Positions 12,253 to 25,300 of a DNA stretch of 64,000 nt are shown one piece after another. Position 1 is the first letter of the stretch. Each line of letters begins with the position of its first letter. The DNA lies in contig WJXW01000002.1 of the NCBI GenBank assembly GCA_015832175.1, forward strand, positions 1 to 64,000, read 5' to 3'. The notes beneath the pieces were generated by a model. That model was given only the letters and a program-made list of their open reading frames with translations. It ran no database searches and was not told where the DNA came from. Source of the DNA: Paraphaeosphaeria minitans (lineage: Eukaryota; Ascomycota; Dothideomycetes; Pleosporales; Didymosphaeriaceae). Both the position numbers and the translations under genes were made by a program.

Positions 12253-14974
12253 TTTTATTAAATACCCTTAATGTAAGTACTTTATAAACTTCTACCTCTT
12301 CTATAGCTTTAGATGCTACTAAGATTACTCTTATAAAGGATAGTAGTAAAATGTATAAACCTAATCTCTACTTTAGTAAATAATCTTTAACTAACGTCTA
12401 GATTCTCTAGTTAGACCTCTACTTCTTTAGCTTAGATAAATTCCTTAAAAATAAAAAAAAGGTTATCGTCGTAGTAATATATATATAAGGAGATATAGGA
12501 TTATAGATCTATCCCTACCTTAAAAAGTACCTAGGAATAGACTATAATAATAATAATCATAATTACGTAAATAATAACGCTAATGTAGTTAACATTATTA
12601 AGAATTATAATTACTTTAAGAAATACCTTAAATAACTCTTTAAAATTGCTAATAAGGACTCTATTACAAAAGTTTAGATTTAGACTATAACTTAGAAGTA
12701 ATTAGTAGCTAAGTATATAACTAAGTTTTAAAGATACGCTGTGTAACTTAAGTAGAATTATAAATCTCTTTAGGACATATACAAATAAGGACTTAAACAA
12801 AAACTATATAAGAAACTCTTATATAGTAGTGCCCGAATTACTAATTTTAAGAAACTACATAAAAAAACTATTAGAATTAATAGAGAATAGTTCTCGCTGT
12901 AATAGGAGCTCTATTAAAACCCTAGGGCAATAAGCTTTAAATAACGTATAAAAGTAGTTTATAAGAACCCTATCAAAGTTGTTTAAAGATAATAACCAAG
13001 GAACTACTAGAGATATAAACTAATAGAAGATGTCTGGTTTAACTATATAGGTAAAGGAAAAGAAGGAAGGATAGGCCGTAAGTAGTCTAATAAACGTGTT
13101 TTAATAGAAGTTAATAACTAATAACTAAGACTTATAAATGCTTTACATGTGGCAAACTAGGCCATATAGCTAGGAACTATAAATTAAAGAATAAAGTCTA
13201 TTAAACTAAGTTAAATATACTAACTATTAAGGACTAAGAATCTAATAAGGAATAGGAAGTTATTACAACGCTATTTAGTTACTAACGCGTTACACTAGAG
13301 CAAAGTAAGCAATTAGATTTACCTAACTTATAATTATATAAAGATCTAAAAGACAATTCAGACGTATACTATAACACTAAAAATGTAGAAGAGATACTAT
13401 GATCTCCTACTCCTTATCTATAAAGTAGGTAAGAAGAAGACAATCCTATGTCACCTAAGTATAAACTAAATATTTAGGACTATATAGAACCCTACTAGCT
13501 AAGACATAGGGATCTAGCTCTATTCTAAGATAAACTAAACATAGCACTAAAAGGGATGCAACCCTATAAAAATAAAGAGTTAAACTACGTACCAAAGTAC
13601 TACCTAGACTACTAAAATTCTACACACTAATTCTATATATAGACGTACTGCGAAGAACCAATGTGTGTATAATATAAGATAGAGAAAGAGGAGAATAAAT
13701 AATAACCTAGAAAAACCCTACGTTGCAGATAGATATAGATAGACTACCCTATTACAGCCTACAATAAACACCTCTAGAATAAATAATAAGTGAAATACTT
13801 CCCTTACTTTACGCTAAAGGGCAATAAATGCTATAATATACTTAGTAATAAAGATTGCATATAACTATACTAGTATATATATCTAAACTAAAATCATAAA
13901 TACTACTATATAGCCAAACATTTAGATAGCTTTGTAAACTAACCTATATAAGGAGTAATAACAGAACTACTAATCTAACTAGTATATAGAAATAGTAAAG
14001 ATTGTAGGAGGAAAAACAGTAGAATATCCTTATAAAAAGAAGAAAATAATCTACACAGGCTATATACTTAAAAATAATAATAGAAGTAGATACTTAGAAA
14101 CGCATACTAAGCACCTAAACTTAATTACTATCTATATAAACAGATGTCTTTTTTAGGCCTAAACTTAAAGAAGAAAACGTCATTATGAAATTAAATACTA
14201 TAGTAAGTATAGTATTAATTAAGCTACTAGTATAGCTTAAAGGAATATAGGCTTAAGCTCTTATAGACTTAGGAGTAGGAAGGAACTTTATATTTTATTA
14301 AATAGTAAGACGAGTAGGACTTATAATATTAAAGAAAAAAGTACCCTATATTATCTATATCGCGAATGGATCCCTAATGCCTAAGACACCTTAGATATAC
14401 TAGAAGGTTACTACTATAATAATAGTCTAAGGATATAGAGAGGAACTTATCTTAGATATCTTACTAGAATCTAAGTATAAGTTAGTTTTAGAATTACCTT
14501 AGTTAATAATATACAATCTGCAAATTAACTAGAGTATAAAGAAAATATTACTTAAACACTATAATTATCTATTATAAGTAAAGCCTACGCATTAACTAAA
14601 AATAATAGTAGATAATAAAGTTATTAATAATATAATACTGTAAAGATAGTTAAAAAACAGAAATATACCTTAGTAGACGCTAGTAAGAACCACTAGATTA
14701 AGGAGCGTAAAAAGGAGAATAATAGTACACCCCTTACCTTACTAAGAGAGTATAGGAAATAGATACATATATTTACAAAAAAGGAAGGACAAGGAAACCT
14801 ACTAGAATGTTAACCCTAGGATCTTATAATAAACCTCGAAGAGGGGAAAACACTACCCTTTAAACTACTATATAGTAAGATAGGAGAAGAACTCTTTAAA
14901 GAACGTGATTTTATTAAATTAAATTTTAAGAAAGAATATATATAACTATTAAAGGTACTAGTAATAAGCCCTTT

Positions 14975-15286
14975 TGTTGGTTTGGCTTAATCTGCAATTA
15001 AGTATTTAAGGGTTAATAGTATACTATCGTGTAAAGGGTAAGAAGTAGGTTTAATTAATTACGTCTAGTCTATTGTACAAAGGGGCACTAAGGACCTTAT
15101 AAAGTCTCTGCCTCTTAGCGCTAACCTAAGTAGTGGGTCCTTATGCGGGTCCTTATAGGTAGGTAGGGCCTTATAAAGTCTCTGCCTCTTAGTGCTAACC
15201 TAAGTAGTGGGTCCTTATGCGGGTCCCTATAGGTAGGCAGGCCCCTATTTTACTTAGTGCTATTTATATAATAAACTGTATAGACA
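14975..15286 (-). repeat. Left LTR of copia derivative 1
   Basis: 312 bp, from tgttggtttggctt to ctgtatagaca. It contains two copies of a 74-bp unit that begins with ccttataaagtctctgcc. Confidence 0.9.
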
Positions 15287-16847
15287 CTAGCAACTTTTCT
15301 TTTATATAATAGCTTATATCTATTATACACTTTCTCTTTCCTATCCTTTTCTATCTATATAGTTAGCCTTCCCCTATTAGAACAGGCTGTAAGGTAGGTA
15401 TAGTATTACTACATAGTAGAAGTCCTGTTTACACCTACTCTTATATAAATAGGTAGTAATAGCTAACCTACTTAGTTCTTACTCTACCCTTTTACATAGT
15501 AGTAGAGTTATATTATATAATAAAGCTCTTTCTAAGTATATGTCCTATGCGTAAACAAAAGGTAGGGTGTTAAGTAATATAATACTTAGCGCTAGGTCTT
15601 AGTAAGTAGGTATAGAAGAATCGCTCCTAGTTATGCGATAAAGGTATATATTAGAAGTAAGGTATAAGGTAGCCTTTTATACTTCTTCTTTATTACTCTA
15701 TTAGTCTTGTTTATCTTCCTTCTTTTTTATATAATAGTCTTTATCCTCTAGCTCTCTTTTAAAGTTAAGGATAATATTATCTAGCTAGATAAAAGTATAA
15801 TCTCCTAGTTATTAAAGAGACTAGAAGTGTTTAGCCTCTTTATATAATATAGTTTGTTAGGTAAAAGCAGCCTAGGTTTTAGGCTATTACCACTAGTGTG
15901 GCTCTATATATAGTGTCTCTATCCTCGCATGTATAGGGATAGGCCCTAGCTGTGCTCTATATATATATAGATTGCCTATAGATAGTGTAGGTTACTTTAT
16001 TAGGATTATACAAAGCGGTTTAGGTTACAGTTATAGTGTTATTATATAAAAGGTCTATAGCTTATAGTTAAGCTATAATAGTTTAAAAAGTTTCTTTGTA
16101 TAGGTGTCTTTTATTATAGTATTAGTAGTAATAAAGCCTTTTTTTATAAGAAAAGTAATAAGCTCTCTTTTTACTATATAACTAATCTTATTAAAGGTTT
16201 TCTCCTTCTAGTTATTAAAATTTTTAGTAAAAGAAGAGATTACTTCTTTACCTTTAAAGCTACTTACGCAATATTGCGTAATTATAAATATTATATAAGT
16301 GTTTAGCTGTTTTAAAGAAAGGGGTAGATAGCTATATAGATCTACTCTGTCCACCTAGTACTTTTGTGCGATCTCTCCTCTTAAGGTAATAGCCTTAATG
16401 TTTATTACTTCCTCTACTTGTTAAAGCTATTCTAAGTTATCCTTTTAGGTAGCTTGTTGTGCGATTCCTTCTTATATAGATTCCTTTAGGAAGTCTCCTA
16501 GTCCTAGTGCTATGTTATTGTCTTGTTAAATCGTGCGACTAGACTGTATTAGTGTATTGCTAGTTTAATTATGCAACGTATTTGTGTTTAGTTGTCGCTA
16601 GTTTAATTATATAACGTGTTTTTTAGGGTTATAAATATGCTTACTATCTCCTTTCTTTTTTAGAGAATAGCTTAGACTAGATTATACAACTCTTTATAAA
16701 TGTGCGCGCTTTATTTCTGCTTATCATATAATCTAAAATTTAATCTCTAGTAAAGGTAATAATATAGAGCCTGTGTATCTAGCTTATAGGGCGCTCTGTC
16801 TTTAGACCTTACTAGTTTGCAGTTAATTAGAATTAACTACTAATTAG

Positions 16848-17159
16848 TGTTAGTTTAGCTTAATCTATAATTAAGCATTTAAGGGTTAATAGTATACTAT
16901 TATGTAAAGGGTAAGAAGTAGGTTTAATTAATTACGTCTGGTCTATTGTACAAAGGGGCACTGAGGACCTTATAAAGTCTCTGCCTCTTAGCGCTGACCT
17001 AAGCAGTAGGTCCTTGTGCGGGTCCTTATAAGTAGGCAGGGCCTTATAAAGTCTCTGCCTCTTAGTACTAACCTAAGTAGTGGGTCCTTGTGCGGGTCCC
17101 TATAGGTAGGCAGGCCCCTATTTCACTTAGTGCTATTTATACGATAAACTGTACAGACA
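16848..17159 (-). repeat. Right LTR of copia derivative 1
   Basis: 312 bp, from tgttagtttagctt to ctgtacagaca. It differs from the left LTR mainly by C/T and G/A transitions. Confidence 0.9.
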
Positions 17160-19570
17160 CTATTTATGTTTATTAAGAAAATGGATGGATTAGATAGACT
17201 ATACGTTAACTAGTAATAACTTAATAACATAATAATAAAGAACTAATATCTACTACTAAATATTATAGAGTTTTAAGATTAACTATCTTAAGCTAAAATA
17301 TTTATAATAATAGATCTAAGAGATAGTTACTACCTTATATAAATTAAAAGAGGTAAAGAATATAAAATAGCGTTTTAATCACGCTATAGACTATTCAAAT
17401 ATAAGGTTATACCTTTTAGACTTATAAACGTACTAGTAGCTTCATAGCACTTATTAACAACGTACTCTATAAATATCTAGATATATTTGTTATCGCGTAT
17501 AGAGATAATATCCTCGTCGTTTCTAAAAACGAATCTAACTATACTAGGTATATCCAAATAGTATTAAAAGCACTAGATAAAACATGCCTTTATATTAAAC
17601 TTAAGAAATGTAAGTTTAATAGTAAATAACTCGAATTCCTAGAACATATTATTACTATAGAAGAAATCGAGATGGCACTAAGTAAAGTTAAATGTATTAA
17701 GAACTAGCTAATACTAAAGATAGCTAAGAACATCTAAGAATTCTTAGAATTCTTTAGATTTAACTAATAATTTATCTAAAATCACGTAAAGGTTATAATA
17801 CCTTTAATAAATCTTATAAAGAAGGACGTACCCTTAAAATAGATAAATAAGTACAAAATGTCATTCTAACTCCTTAAGACAGTATACATTATGGAACCCA
17901 TTCTTATTTATTCTAAAAATAATAACCTACTATAATTTGAGACATACGCTAGCAATTCTACGCTAGGCGCCTACACTAAATAAAAACGTAATTGTAAATG
18001 GCACCTAATTGCCTATTACTTATGTAAATTTAATAACGCTAAAACACAATATAACGTATATAATAAAGAACTCTATACTATTGTTAAAGCCTTAAAGCAC
18101 TACAGGATTTACGCGCTTAGTGGCTTAATACTAGAAATCTATATAGATTATAAGAACCTTCTAAGGTTTACAATAACAAAAGAACTTATGCCATAACAAT
18201 AAAGATAGTTATAGACCACTAGGCAGTATAAGTTTAAAATTATCTATATAGCTAGAAAAGAAAATAGTAGAGTAGACGCTCTTAGCTAATAAAGTAATCT
18301 AGTAGGAGAAAAAGAAAAAACCTTCTCTATAGTCCTTCGCAAAACTAAAGATGAATCTCTAGAACTAATAGTAGAACTAAATTAACCTTTAGTAATTAAC
18401 TACAAAGTTTTGGAATATCTATAGACCGAGATTATCAAATAATACCATAATAACCCTATATATAGACACTTAGACATTATAAAAACAATTAAATTTATCT
18501 AAAGAAATTATACCTTTAAAGAAATTAAACAAGCTATAATAACCTACATTTATAAATATATAGAATGTTAGAAAAATAAACATAGTATATATCTTAAATA
18601 TAGTAAGATATAGGCAATTAGTATTCTAACAGCACTATGAAAAGACATCGCTATAGTTTTTATTATAGACATTCCAAAATCCAAGAACCTAGTAACAGGA
18701 ATTAATTTCAACACCATTCTAGTAGTAGTCTATTAACTAACTAAGTATATTAAACTAATTTCCTACACTAAAAGGATATTAGTAAAGGAACTCGTATTCC
18801 TTATTCTAGATTAACGTATCTAATATCACGGAATACTAAAGATAATTATTAGCAATAGAGATAAGCTTTTTACTTTAAACTATTAAACAACGCTTATAAC
18901 ATTAATTATAATAAAGAGGAAATTATTAACAGCATATTATTCACAAATAAATAGAGAAACAGAACGTACAAATTAAATAGTTAAATTATACTTACGCATC
19001 TACTATAATAGCCAGAAGAATAACTAAACTTCCCTATTACCTATGGCCTAGTTATCCTTTAATAATAAAGTTTTAGCAGTATTAGAATAGACACTATTCT
19101 ATGCGAACTATAGATAACATCCATATCTCTTTAATTAATAATTTCCTATAAACATTAAAGCAAAAGAAGCCATTAAACTAGTAGAAAATATAAAGAATAT
19201 ATATAAACAGCTCTAAGAAAATCTTAAGAAAGTTTAACAATAATTAATTTCTTACTATAAAACTAAAAACGTAAAACGGCACCTTAGCTAAAGAAGGAGG
19301 ATAAAGTATATCTATAAAGATAAGGTAGGGCTAGAGGATAAAGGGTAACCTTCTAGACCTTCTAGTACCTTCTCTCCCCTAGTACTAGTTACCTAGAATA
19401 ATAGAGACTAGAGTAATAGAGAGTAGATCGAACGTAGTTAGATAGAGCAATAAAACCTTAGGTATAGGCTTAGAATTACTATCTAGGATAGAGAGTACAC
19501 GTAGAAGGTAACTCTTCTTATATACATACAGTAGAGATTCTAGAGTATTCTACTTAGTAATTCTCTACTA

Positions 19571-19634
19571 TCTATAACGTTACCTATAACGTTACCTATA
19601 ACGTCACCTTATAACGTCACCTATAACGTTACCT
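19571..19634. repeat. 12-bp tandem repeat
   Basis: Five copies of a unit close to acctataacgtt lie inside the small insertion. Two of them have gtcacc in place of gttacc. Confidence 0.85.
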
Positions 19635-19650
19635 AGTATTCATAGGGCTA

Positions 19651-19669
19651 TGACGTCATTATGACGTCA
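19651..19669. promoter_or_regulatory. Two TGACGTCA palindromes
   Basis: Perfect 8-bp palindromes TGACGTCA lie at 19651-19658 and 19662-19669, just after the 12-bp repeats. This is the classical CREB/ATF-type bZIP site. A role as an element promoter or enhancer site is inference. Confidence 0.45.
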
Positions 19670-20130
19670 TTATAGAAAGTTCTAGAATATAGAAAAGGTA
19701 ACTCTAGGAACCTTTAAAGGTTACCTATTCCTTATAATATCTACTTATAAAGAATCTTTGTACCTAAAAGAAGAAACATAAGAAACTAAATTATATAAAG
19801 GTTAGACTATTTTATATTTCTTAATAAATATTACTAGTAAACTATAAATTGGAACTACTAGCCAATGCAAAAATATACCTAGTATTTTATATATCCTTAT
19901 TGGAACTAGTAGACCTAGAAATGCTAATTAAAACTACCTTCTATTACTAAGCTTAGGAAAAAACTAAATTTAAAATAGAATAAATCCTATAAGTATATAA
20001 TGTATATATAGACACTAAAGAATACCTTATTAAATAGAAAGGGTATATATCTAGTAAAAATATATAGGAACCTAAAGCAAACCTATCTAGCTGTTAATAA
20101 TAGATAAATAACTTCTATAATTAAATGCCG

Positions 20131-20346
20131 TGTAACGGGTAGATCACGATATTATTATAGTGTTGTAGTATCTAGCGCCAAGGCCTTATAGAGGGCCTGT
20201 GCGCTAAGTAAGCCAGTTGTGTAAAACCTACGCCGCGCACCAACTCTACACAAGACAAGTATTATTCTATTAATATTACTAGAGTTATCCTTTTACTATT
20301 CTTTCTAGTGTAAAGCAAGTACTATTGCCTATAACTAGACTTTATA
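20131..20346 (+). repeat. 5' LTR of chromovirus C
   Basis: It begins tgtaacgggtagatcac and ends near ctttata. It aligns with 42021-42236 through gtatctagcgc, gccttatagagggcct and attgcctataac. The exact right end is inferred. Confidence 0.75.
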
Positions 20347-21934
20347 TAATAATACTTTATCTATAATAGTCTAAAGATAGCTCCTAGAGTTATATACGCT
20401 ACTAGTAGGGGACAGACTTTACCTAAAGCCCTTAAAGGTAGTAAAGACCCTCTTACCTAGTATATAGGAGAAGAGCTAGCAACGTATCACTTAAGCCTAC
20501 CTTTAATACTTAAGTAGTGTATCCTAGTTACTAAAAAGAAGCGTAATAAGCTTTACGCTATATATTAACTTTATACTTTAGAAAATAAAATCTTCTAACT
20601 TAAAAGCATAAGCTAAACCCCTAGTATAGTAGCTACTACTAAGAATATTAAAATCCTATCTACTAACACATATAAGTAGGACGTGCTTATAGTGTATATA
20701 GTAATATATATTAAGCGTGCGCTTTAACCTAAGGACCCTATTAAATATAAAGGTAAGAACCTTAAGGAGTATTGCAAATTCTTTTATTCCTATAAAGGAG
20801 CCTTTCGCCTTTTACTATAAGAATTTGTGCAGGATAGAGATAAGGTTATCTAGATAATATAGTACCTTATAGGTAACCTAAGAGAACTATAGTATATATA
20901 GTATAAGCGTATCTTCAAAGCTAAGGGAGAAACACCTATCTAGAAGTATTTTAAGTAGTATATACTTAACTTACTTTTAGACCTAGTAAATTATAGCCTC
21001 AAAGCAGCTATAGCGTATACTTAGGTAATATAGTAAAAAAACTAAACTATTCGCTCTTTTATAACCTATCTTAATGTCCTTAAAAATTAACTTATACTTT
21101 ATACTAAGAAGTAAAGAGCACAGCACCTCTTCTCTAAGCTTAAACCTAAGCTATAAAAGGCTATTACTAACTACTATTAGGTGCCTATAACTAGCGAAGA
21201 CCTTATCACTTTAGGCTCTACACTTAAGCGAAACCTACACTACGCACCTATAATATAGGAGTTAAGCCTATATTATGTATTAAAGAGATCTAAAGATACT
21301 ACGCTAAACTGCTAAATATCTAAAGGTAATAGTAAAACTTAAGATAAGAAAAGTGTTACCTGCTATAAGTACTATAAAACTAGCTACTATACTAATAAAT
21401 GCAAAGGTAGTAATTCTAACTAGATTCCTCTATAAGTAAACTATATAGTAAAAGGCTAAGCCTTACCTATAACCTAGGTATAGTAAGGCGCCTACTAATT
21501 TATTTCTTACTAGGTATAAAGCGCACGTATAGCGTAGCTAGAAATATAGGCTTAGAGAGGGAACTCTAAATAATTCTTAACCTATAGGCTAATATTAGCC
21601 TAATTAGCTAGATTGTCGCTATTAAAATAAATCTAAAGCCTATTAAAGGGGCTAAGCTCCCTAAACTAGAATAGATTAGGGCCTAAAGGCAAAGCACCTA
21701 CGCCGCCTATACGCTCTAGGTGCGTATTATAGATAATATAGGAGTAGAGCGTAGAATAAAGACTACTATCTATAGTGTTAATAAGAAAGGGATCCCCCTC
21801 CTACTTAGTAACCCCTTCCTATAAGAAGGTAATATCTACCTTAATTACAGCTTACAAATATAGCGCTAGGGCTATACTATAGCTTTAATATAGCTTATTA
21901 CTATAAGAGACTTTAAAGATAATATAGAGTATAC
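20347..21934 (+). pseudogene. gag of chromovirus C
   Basis: Read through stops, about 20700-21350 gives a capsid-like segment (YKGKNLKEYCKFFYSYKGAF). The zinc knuckle CX2CX4HX4C follows at 21361-21402, read as CYKYYKTSYYTNKC: its second Cys and its His are both Tyr, as expected from TpG to TpA and CpA to TpA changes. A Gln-rich stretch continues until A2 begins. The protein then continues beyond A2 at 28513. Confidence 0.75.
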
Positions 21935-22345
21935 TGTTAAGATCTAAAGGCTAGGCCTCCCAGGATCTTTATATATATCTACATTTGTTGTTCGAGTGAC
22001 ACGGCACGAAAGGTTATGTGATCTGATTAGTATAATTAGAGCGCCAAGACAACTAATTAGACTAAGCACTTAATATACTAAGTAACTAATTAGTGCTTAA
22101 TTAGTTTAATTAGAGCGATTAGTCCACTAATCGCTTAAAGTATATAGGAACGTAAGGATAGGCTCTCTATACTTATATTTAATTTGTTTATTAATCTATT
22201 ATTTAGATTCTAGCAGACTAAATTGTTAACTTGTTATACTTCGCAAGATACTATTATATTAATAAGACCTTCTACTTTCTGTAAGTACTCCTGCCTAAGA
22301 ACTAACTTTAACCCTTTAGGACTAGCTACCCTCTTAGATTTAATA
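21935..22345 (+). repeat. 5' LTR of A2 (type 1)
   Basis: Begins tgttaagatctaaagg and ends gatttaata (from aaca). The next bases, tcttgaacaccc, are the likely primer-binding site, also seen beside E. Confidence 0.9.
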
Positions 22346-25300
22346 TCTTGAACACCCTTAATATAAGTACTTTATAAACTCCTACCTCTTTCACAGCTTT
22401 AGGTGCCGCCAAGATTACTCCTATAAAGGATAGTAGTAAGGCGTATAAACCTAATCTCTACTTTAGTAAATAATCTTAAACTAATGTCTAGATTCTTTAG
22501 TTAGACCTCTACTTCTTTAACTTAGACAAACCCCTTAAAGACAAAAAGAAGGTTATCTTTACAGTAATATATATGTGAGGAGATATAGAATTATAGATCT
22601 ATCTCTATCTTAAAAAGTACCTAGGAATAGACTATAATAATAATAATAATAATTACGTAAACAAACACGCTAATGCAGTTAATATTATTAAAGATTATAA
22701 TAACTTTAAGAAATGCCTTAAACAACTCTTTAGAATTACTAATAAGGACTCTATTATAAAAGCAAAGATTTAGACTATAACTTAGAAATAATTAGTAGCT
22801 AAGTATATAGCTAAGTTTTGTAGATATACTATGCAACTTAACTATGTTAATAAATCTCTTTAAGACATGTATAAATAAGGACTTAAATAGAAACTATGTA
22901 AGGAACTCCTACGTAGTAGTGCACAAATCGCTAACCTTAAAGAACTGTACGAAGAAACTATTAGAATTAATAAAGAGTAGTTTTCACTATAATAGGAGCT
23001 CTACTAAAACCCTAAGGCGATAAGCTTTAGACAACTAGTAAAAGTAGTTTATAAGAACTCTATTAGAATTGTCTAAAAGTAACAGCTAAGGAACTACTAG
23101 AGATACAAACTAATAGAAGATGTCTAGTTTAACTACTTAGGTAAAGGAAAAAAAGGAAGGATAGGCCCTAAGCAGCCTAATAAACGCGTCTTAAATAGAA
23201 GTTAATAACTAATAACTAAGACCTGTAAATGCTTTATATATAGTAAACTAGGCCACATAGCTAGAAACTGCAGATTAAAGAACAAAGTCTATTAAACTAA
23301 GTTAAATATACTAACTATTAAGGACTAAGAACCTAATAAGGAATAAGAAGTTATTATAACGCTATTTAGTTACTAACGCGTTACGCTAGAGCAAAGTAAG
23401 TGATTAGATTTACCTAACTTATAACTATATAAAGATCTAGAAAACGACTCTAATGTATACTATAACGCAGAAGACGTAGAAGAGATACTAAGATCTTTTA
23501 CTCCTTACCTACAAAGTAGGTAAGAAGAAGACAACCCTATATCACCTAAGTATAAACTAAATATTTAGGACTACATAAAACCCTACTAGGCACCAAAAGG
23601 AATGCAACTCTATAAAAATAATAAGTTAGACTATATACTAAAGTACTACCTAGACTACTAAAATCCTACACACTAATTCTATATATAAATATATTGTGAA
23701 GAACTAACATGCGCATAATATAAGGTAGAGAAAGAGGAGAATAAGAAATAACCTAAAAGGAAACTACGCTATAGATATATATAGACAGACTACCTTATTG
23801 CAGCTTGCGACAAACACCTCTAAGATAAATAATAAGTAAAATACTTTCCTTACCTTACGCTAAAGGGTAATAAATACTGTAATATGCTTATTAACAGAGA
23901 CTATATATAACTATACTAGTACACGTGTCTAAACTAAGACTGCAAATACTACTATATAGCTAAATATTTAGACAGCTTTGTAAACTGCCCTATATAAGAA
24001 GTAATAATAGAACTACTAATTTAACTAGTACACAGGAATAGTGAAGACTATAGGAGAAAAAACAGAAGAATATCCTTATAGGAAGAAGAAGAAGAAGACA
24101 ATCTATATAAGTTATGTACTTAAGAATAACAATAGAAGCGGATACTTAGAAACGCATACTAGGCACTAGAACTTAATTATAACCTATAAGAATAGATGTC
24201 TTTTTTAGGCCTAAACTTAGATAAGAAAACGCCTTTATTAAATTAAATGCTATAGTAAGTATAGTATTAGTTAAGCTACTAGTATAGCTTAAAGAAATAT
24301 AGGCTTAAGCTCTTATAGACTTACGAGTAGAAAGGAACTTTATATCTTATTAGATAGTAAGATAAGCAGGACTTATAATATTAGAGAAAAAAGTACCCTA
24401 TATTATCTATGTCGTAAATAGATCCCTAATGCCTAAGACACCTTAAATATACTAGGAGGTCACTACCATAATAATAGTCTAAGGACATAGTAAGGAACTT
24501 ACCTTAGATGTCTTACTAGGATCTAAGTATAAGTTAGTCTTAGGATTACTTTAGTTAATAATACATAACCTATAGATTAACTAGGGTACAAAGAAAATAT
24601 TATTTAAACGCTGTAATTATACATTATAAGTAAAACTTATGCATTAACTAAAAATAATAGTAGATAAGGGAGTTATTAATAACATAATACTGCGATAGAT
24701 AGTTAAAAAACAAAAATACACCTTAGTAGACGCTGGTAGGAACTACTAGATTAAGAAGCGCGAGAAGGAGGACAATAGTATACTTTTTACCTTACTAAGA
24801 GAGTACAGGAAATAGACACATATGTTTATAGAAAAGGAAGCAAAAGCAAACCTACTAGAATATTAACCCTAGGATCTTATAATAGACCTAGAAGAAGGGA
24901 AGATGCCACCCTTTAGACTACTATATAGTAAGATAGAAGAAGAACTCCTTAAAGAACGTAATTTTATTAAGATAAACCTTAAGAAAGGATATATATAACT
25001 ATTAAAGTTACTAGTAGTAAGCCCTTTTATGTTTATTAAGAAAAAGGATGGATTAGACAAACTATACGTTAACTACTAATAACTTAATAACATAATAATA
25101 AAGAACTAATATCTACTACTAAATATTATAGAGTTACGAGATTAACTATCTTAAGCTAAGATATTTATAATAATAGATCTAAGAGATGGTTACTACCTTA
25201 TATAAATTAAGAAAGGTGAAGAATAGAAAACAGCGTTTTAATTACACTATAGACTATTTAAGTACAAAGTTATACTATTTAGACTTACGAATATACTAGC

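Larger units (their letters stand above)
14975..17159 (-). mobile_element. Internally deleted copia element (non-autonomous), copy 1
   Basis: It has two 312-bp LTRs, 14975-15286 and 16848-17159, around about 1.56 kb of internal DNA. Compared with the full element at 55784-62984, the internal part keeps the 3' end and the gag-side 5' end but lacks RNase H, RT, integrase and protease. The junction lies near 15620, where aagtaggtata runs directly into a gag-side segment, and a second smaller deletion lies near 15765. Orientation is minus, because the full element's pol reads on the minus strand and a purine-rich tract (rc of cttttcttttat) lies next to the left LTR. It sits in the RT of element A. 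The flanks ccttt and ctatt are an imperfect 5-bp duplication when compared with the uninterrupted sequence at 25020-25035. Confidence 0.85.
19314..19738. mobile_element. Small 0.42-kb insertion (solo LTR or MITE)
   Basis: The homologous site in A2 (27025-27045) is uninterrupted. Here the words tatct and tatcta lie on both sides (19309-19314 and 19738-19743), which gives a 5-6 bp duplication. The ends are weakly inverted: aggataaagggtaacctt near the left end resembles the complement of aaggttacctattcct near the right end. A truncated relative lies at 49366-49542. It has no ORF. Whether it is an LTR or a MITE cannot be settled from two copies. Confidence 0.6.
12253..20130 (+). pseudogene. gag-pol of chromovirus A, broken by stops and insertions
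   Basis: Gag occupies about 12253-13200 and ends in a CCHC zinc knuckle at 13139-13180. It reads CFTCGKLGHIARNY, so the last Cys has become Tyr. Protease-like sequence (ALIDLGVGRNFI) is near 14250-14300. RT resumes at 17160 after the copia insertion, with its catalytic YxDD box mutated to YRDN at 17498-17509. RNase H follows at about 17870-18290 and integrase at about 18400-19290. The chromodomain lies at about 19935-20110, just before element C. Stops at former Gln and Trp codons are frequent throughout. The plus-strand order and the chromodomain place it in the chromovirus branch of Ty3/gypsy. Confidence 0.85.

Noticed and set aside
24869..25060. 63-aa minus-strand ORF
   Set aside because: Antisense to the pol of A2. 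Low-complexity Ser/Leu/Ile composition from AT-rich DNA.
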